Shown: positions 44,601-55,560, counted from the stretch's first letter. The stretch is DNA of 64,000 nt from Pseudomonas sp. LS.1a (GCF_022533585.1 NZ_CP092827.1:2706001-2770000); one strand, 5' to 3'. Notes: generated from the letters alone by a model not told the origin. Program-made: numbers and translations.

Positions 44601-47600
44601 GGGTGGTGATCAGTGGTACAGCTGAAGCGGGCGCCACCGTGACCCTGACCGATGGCAGCGGCAACCCGATCGGCCAGATCACCGTCGACGGCAGCGGCAA
44701 CTGGAGTTTCACCCCCGGCACGCCGCTGGCCAACGGTACCGTGGTCAACGCCACGGCAACCGACCCGACCGGCAACACCAGCGCGCCGTCGAGCACCACG
44801 GTGGACTCGGTGGCTCCGGCTGCTCCAGTGGTCGAGCCGAGCAACGGCACGGAAATCAGCGGCACCGCCGAGCCAGGCAGCACCGTCATCCTGACCGATG
44901 GCAGCGGCAACCCGATCGGTCAGACCACCGCCGACGGCAGCGGCAACTGGACCTTCACGCCCGGTACGCCGCTGGCCAACGGCACGGTGGTCAACGCCGT
45001 GGCCCAGGACCCGGCCGGCAATACCGGCCCGCAGGGCAGCACCACGGTGGATGCGCTCGCACCCGCTGCGCCGGTGGTCAACCCGAGCAATGGCGCTGTG
45101 ATCAACGGCACCGCCGAGCCAAACAGCACGGTGACGCTCACCGATGGCAGCGGTAATCCGATTGGCCAGGTGACGGCCGATGGCAGTGGCAACTGGAGCT
45201 TCACTCCAGCGACGCCGCTGGCCAATGGCACCGTGGTCAATGCCACGGCGAGCGACCCGGCGGGCAATACCGGCCCGGCAGCGACGGTCACCGTCGACTC
45301 CAGCGCGCCGGCTGCGCCGATTATCAATCCGAGCAACGGCGTAACCATCAGCGGTACGGCTGAAGCGGGCGCTACCGTGACCCTGACCGATGGCAGCGGC
45401 AACCCGATCGGCCAGATCACCGCCGACGGCAGCGGCATCTGGAGTTTCACCCCGGCACGCCGCTGGCCAACGGTACCGTGATCAACGCCACGGCAACCGA
45501 CCCGACCGGCAACACCAGCGCGCCGTCGAGCACCACGGTGGACTCGGTGGCCCCGGCTGCGCCGGTGGTCGAGCCGAGCAACGGCAGCGAAATCAGCGGC
45601 ACCGCCGAGCCAGGCAGCACTGTCATCCTGACCGATGGCAGCGGCAACCCGATCGGTCAGACCACCGCCGACGGCAGCGGCAACTGGACCTTCACGCCCG
45701 GTACGCCGCTGGCCAACGGCACGGTGGTCAACGCCGTGGCCCAGGACCCGGCCGGCAATACCGGCCCGCAGGGCAGCACCACGGTGGATGCGCTCGCACC
45801 CGCTGCGCCGGTGGTCAACCCGAGCAATGGCGCCGTACTCAACGGTACCGCCGAGCCAAACAGCACGGTGACGCTCACCGACGGCAGTGGTAATCCGATT
45901 GGCCAGGTGACGGCCGATGGCAGTGGCAACTGGACGTTCACCCCGGGCACGCCGCTGCCCAATGGCACCGTGGTCAACGCCACGGCGACCGATGCCGCCG
46001 GCAATACCGGCAACCCCGGTAGCACTACCGTGGACTCGTCGCTGCCGTCGATTCCGCAGGTCGAGCCGAGCAACGGCTCGGTGATCAGCGGCAACGCCGA
46101 TGCGGGCAACACCATTATCCTCACCGATGGCAACGGCAACCCGATCGGCCAGGTCACCGCCGATGGCAGCGGCAACTGGAGCTTTACCCCCGGCGTACCG
46201 CTGCCGGATGGCACCGTGGTCAACGCGGTGGCGCGCAACCCCGGTGGGACCGAAAGTGCACCGGCGGTCATTACCGTGGACGGCGTGGCGCCGGCGGCGC
46301 CAGTGGTCGAGCCGAGCAATGGCACGGAAATCAGCGGTACCGCCGAAGCCGGCGCGACGGTCATTCTCACCGACGGCAGCGGCAACCCGATCGGCCAGAC
46401 CACCGCCGATGGCAGCGGCAACTGGACCTTCACGCCTGCGACCCCGCTGGCCAATGGCACGGTGATCAATGCCGTGGCCCAGGACCCGGCCGGCAATACC
46501 AGCGGGCCGACCAGCGTCACCGTTGACGCCGTCGCGCCGCCTGCGCCAATCATCAACCCGAGCAACGGGGTGGTGATCAGTGGTACCGCTGAAGCCGGGG
46601 CCAAGGTGATCCTTACCGACGGCAGCGGTAATCCGATCGGCGAGACGACCGCCGACGGCAGCGGCAACTGGAGCTTCACTCCAGCGACGCCGCTGGCCAA
46701 TGGCACGGTGATCAACGCCGTGGCCCAGGACGCGGCCAGCAATACCAGCGGGCCGACCAGCGTCACCGTTGACGCCATCGCCCCGGCCGCACCCATCATC
46801 GACCCGAGCAACGGGGTGGTGATCAGTGGTACCGCTGAAGCGGGCGCCACCGTGACCCTGACCGATGGCAGCGGCAACCCGATCGGCCAGATCACCGCCG
46901 ATGGCAGCGGCAACTGGAGTTTCATCCCCGGCACGCCGCTGGCCAACGGTACGGTGATCAACGCCACGGCAACCGACCCGACCGGCAACACCAGCGCGCC
47001 GTCGAGCACCACGGTGGACTCGGTGGCTCCGGCTGCGCCGGTGGTCGAGCCGAGCAACGGCAGCGAAATCAGCGGTACCGCTGAAGTCGGCGCCAGGGTG
47101 ATCCTCACCGACGGCAGCGGCAACCCGATCGGCCAGACCACCGCCGATGGCAGCGGCAACTGGACCTTCACGCCTTCGACCCCGCTGGCCAATGGCACGG
47201 TGATCAATGCCGTGGCCCAGGACCCGGCCGGCAATACCAGCGGCCCGACCAGTGTCACTGTTGACGCCGTCGCGCCGCTTGCGCCAATTATCAACCCGAG
47301 CAACGGGGTGGTGATCAGTGGTACCGCTGAAGCGGGGGCCAAGGTGATCCTTACCGACGGCAGCGGTAATCTGATCGGCGAGACGACCGCCGACGGCAGT
47401 GGCAACTGGGCCTTCACGCCTGCGACCCCGCTGGCCAACGGCACAGTGATCAACGCCGTGGCCCAGGACGCGGCCAGCAATACCAGCGGGCCGACCAGCG
47501 TCACCGTTGACGCCATCGCCCCGGCCGCACCCATCATCGACCCGAGCAACGGGGTGGTGATCAGTGGTACGGCTGAAGCGGGCGCCACCGTGACCCTGAC

Positions 47601-50600
47601 CGATGGCAGCGGCAACCCGATCGGCCAGATCACCGCCGATGGCAGCGGCAACTGGAGTTTCACCCCCGGCACGCCGCTGGCCAACGGTACGGTGATCAAC
47701 GCCGTGGCCCAGGACGCGGCCGGCAATACCAGCGGGCCGACCAGCACCACGGTGGACTCGGTGGCCCCGGCCGCGCCGGTGGTCGACCCGAGCAACGGCA
47801 CCGAGATTAGCGGTACCGCTGAAGCCGGCGTCAGGGTGATTCTCACCGACGGCAGCGGCAACCCGATCGGCCAGACCATCGCCGACGGCAGCGGCAACTG
47901 GACCTTCACGCCTTCGACCCCGCTGGCCAATGGCACGGTGATCAATGCCGTGGCCCAGGACCCGGCCGGCAATACCAGCGGGCCGACCAGTGTCACCGTT
48001 GACGCCGTCGCGCCGCCCGCACCCATCATCAACCCGAGCAACGGGGTGGTAATCAGTGGTACCGCTGAAGCGGGGGCCAAGGTGATCCTTACCGACGGCA
48101 GCGGTAATCCGATCGGCGAGACGACCGCCGACGGCAGCGGCAACTGGGCCTTCACGCCTGCGACCCCGCTGGCTAACGGCACGGTGATCAACGCCGTGGC
48201 CCAGGACGCGGCCAGCAATACCAGCGGGCCGACCAGCGTCACCGTTGACGCCATCGCCCCGGCCGCCCCCATCATCGACCCGAGCAACGGGTTGGTGATC
48301 AGTGGTACGGCTGAAGCGGGCGCCACCGTGACCCTGACCGATGGCAGCGGCAACCCGATCGGCCAGATCACCGCCGATGGCAGCGGCAACTGGAGTTTCA
48401 CCCCCGGCACGCCGCTGGCCAACGGCACGGTGATCAACGCCGTGGCCCAGGACGCGGCCGGCAATACCAGCGGGCCGACCAGCACCACGGTGGACTCGGT
48501 GGCCCCGGCCGCGCCGGTGGTCGACCCGAGCAACGGCACCGAGATCAGCGGTACCGCTGAAGCCGGCGTCAGGGTGATTCTCACCGACGGCAGCGGCAAC
48601 CCGATCGGCCAGACCATCGCCGACGGCAGCGGCAACTGGGCCTTCACGCCTGCGACCCCGCTGGCCAATGGCACGGTGATCAATGCCGTGGCCCAGGACG
48701 CGGCCGGCAATACCAGCGGGCCGACCAGCGCCACCGTTGACGCCGTCGCCCCGGCCGCGCCGACTATCGAGCCGAGCAATGGTGCAGTCCTCACGGGTAC
48801 CGCTGAGCCTGGCGCCACCGTCATCCTCACTGACGGTGGCGGCAACCCGATCGGCCAGACGACCGCCGACGGCAGTGGCGACTGGAGCTTCACCCCGGTT
48901 ACTCCGCTGGCCAACGGCACGGTGGTCAACGCCGTGGCCGAGGACGCCGCCGGCAATACCAGTGGCCCGGCGAGTACCACGGTCGACTCGGTGGCACCAT
49001 CGGCGCCGCTGCTGAGCATCAGTGCTGACGGTGCGCTGCTCACCGGTACCGCCGAGCCGAACAGCCAGGTGCGCATCGTGGTCGACGGCGATACCGCCAA
49101 CCCGATCACGGTGAATGTCGACGGCAGCGGCAGCTTCAGCCTGCCGTTCGCGCCACCCCTGATCACCGGCGAGCTGATCGCCGGGGTCGCGGTGGACGCT
49201 GCCGGCAACCTCAGCGGCCCGGCGACGATCAACGCGCCAGACCTGGCGCCGCCGACCATCAGCGTACCGGAGGCCGCTGATACCTGGATCAACGCTGCCG
49301 AGATCAGCGACGGCATTCAGGTCGATGTGGCGATCCGTCCGACCCTGCAGGTCGGCCAGGTGATCACCGTCGCGTTCGCCGGGCAGAATGGTTATGAGAC
49401 GCAGGTAACGCACACCATCACTGCCGGCGACATCCTGGCCGGCAGCGTCACCGTGACCATACCCCCTGGCGATGGCATGGGGCCGTTCCCGGAGGGCGCC
49501 TCGACCGTCACCGCCGATATCAATGGCGGTACCGCGTCGAACCCGGTGCCGTTCACCGTCGACACCATTCCGCCTGCAACACCGGTGCTGTCGCTAGTGG
49601 GCAGCATCCTGACCATCTCCACCGATCCGGGCACCGAGCTGACGGTCACCGTGGACGTCGGCGGGGTCACTGCCACCGCCACGGTAACTGCCGACAACAG
49701 CGGGCTGGCTTCGCTGAACCTGCTCACCGACCTGGACATCGACCTTACCCTGGACCAACTGCTCAATGCCCAAGTCTCCGTGATCGGTGAGGACCCGGCC
49801 GGCAACCCGAGCAATGTGGCGACCATCGGCGTCGGCAGCAGCATCGAGCAGCCAGTGACCATCGGCAACTTCGGCGTCGATGTCAGCCTCAACCCGCTGA
49901 ACCCGAGGTTCGGTTTCAGCGGCACCACCGAACCGGACTCCAGCGTGGTGATCCGTGTCATCACCCCGGCGCTGAACGTTGAGTTACTGCCGATCCAGGC
50001 AGACAGCGCCGGTAACTTCTCGCTTAACCTGCTGAGCCCGACCGTCCTCACCCAGCTGGGGCTGAACATCACCGATATCCTCAACCTCGGTTCGCAGATC
50101 TCGTTCAACATCGTCGCCACCGACACCAACGGCAACGACAGCTCGGCATACGGCATCACCCTGACCCCTAACGGGCTGTCGCTGAATATCGGCCAGATCG
50201 ATGTCAACGGTACTGCCGGGGACGATGTCATGTCCGGGGCGAGCGGCAGTTCGGAGCACATCAACGGAGGTGATGGCAACGACCTGATCTTCAACGTGGG
50301 GACCGGCGATCACGTAGTGGCCGGCAACGGCAACGATGCCATCCAGATCACTGCGACCGACTTCATCAGCATCGACGGCGGCGGGGGCTTCGACACCCTG
50401 ATCCTGGCCGACGGCATCGACCTCGACTACAACGCCGTCGGCGTTGGCACGCTCTCCAACATCGAGCGTATCGACCTCGGCAAGGGCGACTCGGGGAGCG
50501 TGCTGACCCTGACTGCGGCAGAGGTGGACGCCATCACCGATGGCAACAACATCCTGCAGATCACCGGCGAGAACAACGACACCCTCAACGTGGTGGGTGC

Positions 50601-50709
50601 CGTGAACACCGGGACCACCCAGCAGGTCAACGGCATTACTTACGATGTCTACAACTTTGGCAGCAGTACCCTGCTGATCGAGGACAACACGGTACAGGTC
50701 GTGGTCTGA
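35692..50709 (+). CDS. lapF: Giant LapF-like biofilm adhesin (three apparent -1 frameshifts)
   Basis: About 5006 residues if three single-base losses are restored. N-terminal 1-150 is a BapA-type prefix domain (NNGILTLTQSSNVVLDIAPESV...DLIVQLKSGESLRIANFYVEG), then a Gly-rich linker and 51 Ig-like (Big_6-type) repeats of 82 residues. Two non-repeat beta domains follow. The C-terminus has RTX calcium-binding units (NGTAGDDVMSG, NGGDGNDLIF) and an Ala/Val-poor type I secretion signal ending TVQVVV. Exporter genes follow with a one-base overlap, the arrangement known for lapF. As deposited the frame breaks at 41024, 41761 and 45450, giving four open frames. The fourth is back in the starting frame, so sequencing error or true loss both remain possible. 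Confidence 0.85.
41024..41027 (+). other. Frameshift site 1 in lapF (CCCC instead of CCCCC)
   Basis: TTTACCCCGGCGTACC here, while equivalent copies near 43236 and 46187 read TTTACCCCCGGCGTACC. The loss of one C ends the first frame at 41301. Confidence 0.9.
41761..41764 (+). other. Frameshift site 2 in lapF (CCCC instead of CCCCC)
   Basis: TTTCACCCCGGCACGCC here; other units with the same sequence have five C. The second frame ends at 41903. Confidence 0.9.
45450..45453 (+). other. Frameshift site 3 in lapF (CCCC instead of CCCCC)
   Basis: TTTCACCCCGGCACGCC again with four C. After this third loss the reading frame is the original one and runs to the RTX C-terminus. Confidence 0.9.
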
Positions 50710-51980
50710 TGCGCGGCCTGTCCGTGCTCAAGGGAAGGCGCCGCGGCGCGGGAGCCCTGTGGCTCCTGTGCCTCGGGCTGCCGTTGTCCGCCCCGGCCAT
50801 CCCTCTCGACCAGGCGGTGCGGGCGGGGTTGGCGATTCACCCCCAGGTGCGTTCGGCGATGGCTGAGGCGGATCGTGCGGGCACCGAGGTGGAGATCGCC
50901 AAGGGTGGCTATTATCCCTCCGTCACTATGTCCGGGGGGCCGCAGGAGTTCGACGTTGGCGAGGTTGTCTACGACGTCACCGTATCGCAGATGCTGTATG
51001 ACTGGGGACGGGTGACGAGCAAGGTCGACAGCGCCAGCGCAACCCGGCGCAAGCTGTCCGAGGCGGTGCTGGTGGCGCGCGACGATGCGGCGCTGGATAT
51101 CGTAGAGACCTATCTCGACGTGCTTGCCTCGGAGCGCCGGGTGGAGACGGTGCGCCAGCACATCCAGCGCCTCGACGGCATCCGCGAGATGACCCAGGCG
51201 CGCGGCAGCGACGGTTACGCCGACCGCAGCGAACTGGACCGCGCCAACCTCGAACTGGCGCGTGCCCAGGAACAGTTGTCGCTGGAGAAGGGCAACCTGC
51301 AGGACGCGCGCAACCAGTACGCGATCCTGGTTGGCCAGGACCCCTCCGAACTGGTCGAGCCCGAGCCGATGTCGCTGCAGCGCTACCTGGCTGCCAGCGA
51401 CGTGGCGCGGGTGATCCGCGAGTCGCCGTTGCAGCGCAAGGCGTTGGAGGACGCCAATGTCGCCGAGGCGCAAGTCCGCGAGGCCAAGGCTTCGCTGCTG
51501 CCGCAATTGAACCTGGAGGCCTCCGCGCTGCGCCGGGAGATCGGTGGTCGCCCGGAAAGCGACTCGGTGATGTCGCTGCGCTTTCGCATGGACACCTTCC
51601 AGGGGCTTTCCAACTTCCGCCGGCCGACGGCTGCGCAACAGCGCCTGGAGTCGGCGCAATGGACGGCCGATGCGATGCAGCGTGACATCCGCCGGCAACT
51701 GCAGACGCTGTTCGACAACGGTGACACGCTGCGCTGGCGGGAACAGTCGCTGAGCCAGCAGGTGACGGAGTCGGAACAGGTCGGCGAGCTGTACCGCGAG
51801 CAGTTCGAGGTCGGCCGGCGCGACGTGATCGACTTGCTCAACGTGCAGCGCGAACGCTTCGAGGCCGAGCGACAATTGATCAATCTGCACATCGAGCGCA
51901 AGCGCATCGAGTACCGGGCGGCCGCGCAAGTCGGGCTGTTGGGGGCATTACTGGAGAATCGGTTGAATCATGGAAGTTGA
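50709..51980 (+). CDS. Type I secretion outer-membrane channel (TolC family) for the adhesin
   Basis: 423 residues. Signal peptide (residues 12-33, GALWLLCLGLPLSAPA), then the TolC/OEP repeat structure of long amphipathic helices (LDQAVRAGLAIHPQVRSAMAEADRAG; SYxxV-like YDVTVSQMLYDWG; a second half from about 225). Forms the outer-membrane tunnel for LapF. Its ATG overlaps the adhesin stop by one base (TGATG), and it overlaps the ABC gene by 11 bases. Confidence 0.9.
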   Translation: MRGLSVLKGRRRGAGALWLLCLGLPLSAPAIPLDQAVRAGLAIHPQVRSAMAEADRAGTEVEIAKGGYYPSVTMSGGPQEFDVGEVVYDVTVSQMLYDWGRVTSKVDSASATRRKLSEAVLVARDDAALDIVETYLDVLASERRVETVRQHIQRLDGIREMTQARGSDGYADRSELDRANLELARAQEQLSLEKGNLQDARNQYAILVGQDPSELVEPEPMSLQRYLAASDVARVIRESPLQRKALEDANVAEAQVREAKASLLPQLNLEASALRREIGGRPESDSVMSLRFRMDTFQGLSNFRRPTAAQQRLESAQWTADAMQRDIRRQLQTLFDNGDTLRWREQSLSQQVTESEQVGELYREQFEVGRRDVIDLLNVQRERFEAERQLINLHIERKRIEYRAAAQVGLLGALLENRLNHGS

Positions 51981-54132
51981 ACAATCCCCGGATAATGTCG
52001 TGACCCTGAACCACGACGACCCGCTGCGCCAGGGCCTGCTGCTGCTGTGCCGGCAACTGGGCCGGCCGCTGGGCGACGCCGAGCTGGTCGACGGCCTGGC
52101 GCTGGAGCATGGACGCCTGCCGTTGCGCCTGGTCGCCCGCGCCCTGCGTCGCGCCGACATCACTGCCAGGGTCGCGGAGCTGCCGTTGCGGCAGATGGAC
52201 GCCTACCTGCTGCCGGCCCTGCTGTTGCTCGACGATGGCCGCAGCCTGCTGCTGGTTGGCATCGAGGGTGAGCAGTACGAGGTGCTGGTGCCGCAGAGCG
52301 ACGGCGGCCGTGAGTGCATGGCGCTGCCCGCGCTGGAGGCGCTTTACAGCGGCACGGCGGTGTTTGCCAAGTGCCGCTACCGCCCCGACGGGCGGGTTGG
52401 CGACTACGCCAGCGGCCTGCCGGAACACTGGTTCTTCGGGCCGCTCAAGCGGCTCTGGCGCTCCTACGCGGAAGTCACGGCGGCGGCCCTGGTGGCCAAC
52501 GTCCTGGCCGTCGCCTCGGCGCTGTTCGCCATGCAGGTGTACGACCGCGTGGTGCCCAACGCGGCCTTCGATACCCTGTGGATACTCGCCAGCGGCGTGG
52601 CCCTGGCAATCATCGTCGACGGGGTATTGCGGATCCTTCGCGGGCACCTGCTGAACGTACTTGGCAAGCGCCTGGACCTGCAATTGTCGAGCCTGCTGTT
52701 CTCACGTGTGCTGAGCACCCGGATCGCCGCCAAACCGGCGTCGATGGGGGCGTTCAGCACCCAGGTGCGTGAGTTCGAGTCGGTCCGCGAGTTCTTCACC
52801 TCGTCCAGTGCCGCGCTGATAAGCGACCTGCCGTTCGTGGTGATCTTCCTGTTGATCATCGCCGTGATCGGTGGCCATGTGGTCTGGGTTCCGCTGGTGG
52901 CCTGCGTGTTGATGCTGCTGCCGGGGTTGCTGACCCAGCGCCTGCTGGGGCACCTGTCGCGGCAGAACCTGCGCGAGGGGGCGATGAAGAACAGCGTGCT
53001 GCTGGAAGCCTTCGAACACCTGGAGACGGTCAAGGCCGCGCGTGCCGAAGGCCGCTGCCGCCAGCAGTGGGAGACGCTCACCGGGGAACTGGCCGGTACT
53101 GCGATGAAGACCCATGCCCTGGCCTCGACCCTCAGCTACTCGGCCAGTATCGTCCAGCAGCTGTGCTATGTCGGGGTGGTGGTGTTCGGCGTCTACCGGA
53201 TAAGCGACGGGGCGATGACCGTCGGTGCCCTGGTGGCTTGTTCGATCCTTGCCTCGCGGGCCATCGCACCCTTGTCCCAGGCTGCCGCCATCCTCGGCCG
53301 CTGGCAGCACACCAAGGTGGCCCTGGAGGGCCTCGACCAGTTGATGTCGGCCGAGCAGGAGCGTCCCGTCGGCAAGCGCTTCGTGCACCGCGAGCGGCTC
53401 CACGGGCATTACCGCCTCGAGGCGCTGCGCCTGGCCCACGGCGACAGCCCGCCGGTGGTCGACGTACAGGCGCTGAGCATCCAGGCCGGCGAGCGGGTGG
53501 CGCTGCTCGGCGGCAACGGTGCCGGCAAGTCGACCCTGTTGCGGCTGCTCAGTGGCCTGCTCGACGCGCAATCCGGCCGGCTGTTGCTGGACGACATCGC
53601 CCTGAGCCAGATCGACCCGGCCGACCGCCAGCGCGGCATCGGCTACTTGCCACAGGACGTGGCGCTGTTCCACGGCAGCCTGCGCGAAAACCTCAACCTG
53701 GCGAACGCTGCGTTGGGCGACGAGGAATTGCTGGACGCCCTCGATGGCGTGGGGCTGGGCACTTTCGTACGCGCCCACCCGCTGGGCCTGGACATGCCGA
53801 TCCAGGGCAACGCCAGCCTCTCCGGCGGCCAGCGTCAGGCGGTCGGGCTGGCCCGGGTACTGCTACAGGACCCGCCGATCCTGTTGCTCGACGAGCCGAC
53901 CGCGGCCTTCGACCAAAACAGCGAGAAACAGGTTATCGACTACCTGCAGAAGTGGCTTGGCCGGCGCACCTTGATCATCACCACCCACAAGAAAAGCGTG
54001 CTGGCGCTGGTGGACCGTGCGGTGGTGCTGCGCAACGGCCAGGTGATCATGGACGGCCCGCTGAACCAGGTGGTGCTGGGCAACCAGGTGCAGGCGCCGC
54101 AGGTCGCCGAAGGAGCTGGCCATGGCAACTGA
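51970..54132 (+). CDS. Type I secretion ABC transporter (LapB/HlyB-like) for the adhesin
   Basis: 720 residues. N-terminal 1-130 is a C39-peptidase-like domain lacking an evident catalytic Cys, as in LapB-type exporters. Six-helix membrane domain about 165-440. ATPase domain: Walker A LLGGNGAGKST near 512-522, signature LSGGQRQAV near 617-625, Walker B ILLLDEPTAAFD near 637-648, H-loop TTHK near 675. Energises export of LapF through the periplasm-spanning complex. Confidence 0.93.
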   Translation: MEVEQSPDNVVTLNHDDPLRQGLLLLCRQLGRPLGDAELVDGLALEHGRLPLRLVARALRRADITARVAELPLRQMDAYLLPALLLLDDGRSLLLVGIEGEQYEVLVPQSDGGRECMALPALEALYSGTAVFAKCRYRPDGRVGDYASGLPEHWFFGPLKRLWRSYAEVTAAALVANVLAVASALFAMQVYDRVVPNAAFDTLWILASGVALAIIVDGVLRILRGHLLNVLGKRLDLQLSSLLFSRVLSTRIAAKPASMGAFSTQVREFESVREFFTSSSAALISDLPFVVIFLLIIAVIGGHVVWVPLVACVLMLLPGLLTQRLLGHLSRQNLREGAMKNSVLLEAFEHLETVKAARAEGRCRQQWETLTGELAGTAMKTHALASTLSYSASIVQQLCYVGVVVFGVYRISDGAMTVGALVACSILASRAIAPLSQAAAILGRWQHTKVALEGLDQLMSAEQERPVGKRFVHRERLHGHYRLEALRLAHGDSPPVVDVQALSIQAGERVALLGGNGAGKSTLLRLLSGLLDAQSGRLLLDDIALSQIDPADRQRGIGYLPQDVALFHGSLRENLNLANAALGDEELLDALDGVGLGTFVRAHPLGLDMPIQGNASLSGGQRQAVGLARVLLQDPPILLLDEPTAAFDQNSEKQVIDYLQKWLGRRTLIITTHKKSVLALVDRAVVLRNGQVIMDGPLNQVVLGNQVQAPQVAEGAGHGN

Positions 54133-55309
54133 AAAAAATTCAGTAGTGTTGCGCCGGCAACTGGCCGACCCCTTGCTGGCGACCACTCACCCGGTCTATC
54201 GCCCGCTGCTCTGGACCCTGCTCGGCAGCGTCGTGCTGTTCGTCGCCTGGGCCGCCTGGGCAGAGCTCGATGAGGTGACGCGCGGTGACGGGCGCGTGGT
54301 GCCGTTCAGTCGCATCCAGAAGATCCAGAGCCTGGAAGGGGGCATTCTCGACCGTCTGCTGGTGCAGGAGGGCGACCTGGTAGAGGTCGGCCAGCCGCTG
54401 TTGCGCCTCGACGAGACGCGCTTTCTCACCAATTTCCAGGAGTCGGCCAACCAGGCTGGCGTGCTGCGGGCGGCCATCGCCCGGCTGGACGCCGAGGTGC
54501 TGGGCAAGGCGGCCATCGAATTTCCCCCGGATATCGACCCGCAGGGGCCGCTGGCGCGTTCCGAACGCGAGCTGTTCAAGTCGCGGCGGGACAAGCTGCT
54601 CGAAGGTAGCCAGGCGATCCAGAGGCAGATCAGCCTGGCCCAGAGCCAGCTCGACCTGGTCCGCCCGCTGGTGGCCAAGCGTGCGGTGAGCCAGATGGAG
54701 GCTCTGCGGCTGAGCCAGGACATAGCTACCCTCAACGGCAAGCTGACCGAGCTGAAGAGCAGCTACTTCCAGGATGCCTACACCGAGCGCTCACAGCGCA
54801 AGGCCGACCTCAGTGCGCTGGAGCCGATCGTACAGCAGCGCCAGGACCAGTTGCGCCGTACCGGGATCGTTTCGCCGGTGCGGGGGCGGGTCAACACCGT
54901 GCTGATCAATACCCGTGGCGGGGTGATCCAGCCCGGCGAGGCGATCATGGAAGTGATTCCGGTGGAGGACCGCCTGCTGGTAGAGGCCAGGATCAAGCCG
55001 CGTGACGTGGCCTTCCTGGTGCCGGGCATGCCGGCCAAGGTGAAGATCACCGCCTACGACTTCAGCATTTATGGCGACCTCAAGGGCACCCTGGAGCAAA
55101 TCAGCGCCGACACCATCGAAGAGGACACGCCCCACGGCAAGGAGTCGTACTACCAGGTGCTGATCCGCACTGACGGCAGCCAGCTCAAGCGCGGCGAGGA
55201 GGTGCTGCCGATCATCCCCGGCATGGTGGCCGAAGTGGATATCCTCAGTGGCAAGCGCAGCGTCCTCAATTACTTGCTGCGCCCGCTGATCAAGGCCCGT
55301 CTCTATTGA
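54122..55309 (+). CDS. Type I secretion membrane-fusion protein (HlyD/LapC family)
   Basis: 395 residues. Cytosolic start, one membrane helix (about 31-50, LWTLLGSVVLFVAWAAW), then lipoyl-like half motif (GDGRVVPFSRIQKIQSLEGGI), helical hairpin and the matching RTGIVSPVRGRVNTVLINTRGGV and C-terminal beta barrel ending LNYLLRPLIKARLY. Links the ABC protein to the outer-membrane channel. It overlaps the ABC gene by 11 bases. Confidence 0.93.
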   Translation: MATEKNSVVLRRQLADPLLATTHPVYRPLLWTLLGSVVLFVAWAAWAELDEVTRGDGRVVPFSRIQKIQSLEGGILDRLLVQEGDLVEVGQPLLRLDETRFLTNFQESANQAGVLRAAIARLDAEVLGKAAIEFPPDIDPQGPLARSERELFKSRRDKLLEGSQAIQRQISLAQSQLDLVRPLVAKRAVSQMEALRLSQDIATLNGKLTELKSSYFQDAYTERSQRKADLSALEPIVQQRQDQLRRTGIVSPVRGRVNTVLINTRGGVIQPGEAIMEVIPVEDRLLVEARIKPRDVAFLVPGMPAKVKITAYDFSIYGDLKGTLEQISADTIEEDTPHGKESYYQVLIRTDGSQLKRGEEVLPIIPGMVAEVDILSGKRSVLNYLLRPLIKARLY

Positions 55310-55331
55310 GCGGCAGTGTGCAGCGAGGCGT

Positions 55332-55348
55332 TGGAACGGGAATTGCTG
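55332..55348 (+). promoter_or_regulatory. Sigma-54-type promoter upstream of micropeptide 2
   Basis: TGGAACGGGAATTGCTG, identical to the site at 34389-34405 and with the same GG-N10-GC spacing. ATG follows 36 bases after its end. Confidence 0.7.
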
Positions 55349-55383
55349 TACCCCTGTAAACCTGTGCATTTGGGGATACGGCA

Positions 55384-55482
55384 ATGTTTCCAGAAGATCT
55401 GTATGTCATGTTCCTCTTCGCCGTTGTCGTGCTGGCCCTCGATGTGGCAGCCATCGTGCTCTATCGGGGGGCCAAGCCCTGA
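55384..55482 (+). CDS. 32-residue single-span membrane peptide (micropeptide 2)
   Basis: Reads MFPEDLYVMFLFAVVV then LALDVAAIVLYRGAKP. Same length, same placement of the hydrophobic span and same L-D-x-A-A core as the peptide at 34442. Preceded by GGGGATACGGCA as ribosome site and the shared sigma-54-type promoter. Function unknown. Confidence 0.65.
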   Translation: MFPEDLYVMFLFAVVVLALDVAAIVLYRGAKP

Positions 55483-55560
55483 CCCCGCGTCTGGGGACTT
55501 TCACCCTGAACCGGGTTTTGGTCTAAAGTGCGGGGACGTCCCCTTGTGTAAGGAAACAGC

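Larger units (their letters stand above)
36460..49010 (+). repeat. 51 tandem 246-bp repeats of the adhesin
   Basis: Period is exactly 246 bases (82 residues), measured from 36475 to 36721 and over the whole array (allowing three missing bases). Each unit reads like PSNG..ISGTAEPGSTVTLTDG, then GNPIGQTTADGSGNW.FTP and TPLANGTVVNATA.D.AGNTS. Divergent half-units flank the array (SGKAEPGATVGVD before, TGTAEPNSQVRIVVDG after). Long blocks of several units are nearly identical at DNA level. Confidence 0.95.

Noticed and set aside
36460..49010. Regular repeats that might suggest a CRISPR array
   Set aside because: Units are 246 bases, contiguous and coding, with no spacers and no cas genes.
44920..49413. 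A 1497-residue open frame on the minus strand (and a 1219-residue one at 45657-49316) opposite lapF
   Set aside because: Caused by the 246-base repeat: a frame without stops in one unit is open in all. The products are low-complexity Arg/Gly/Asp or Val/Pro/Leu repeats with no start context.
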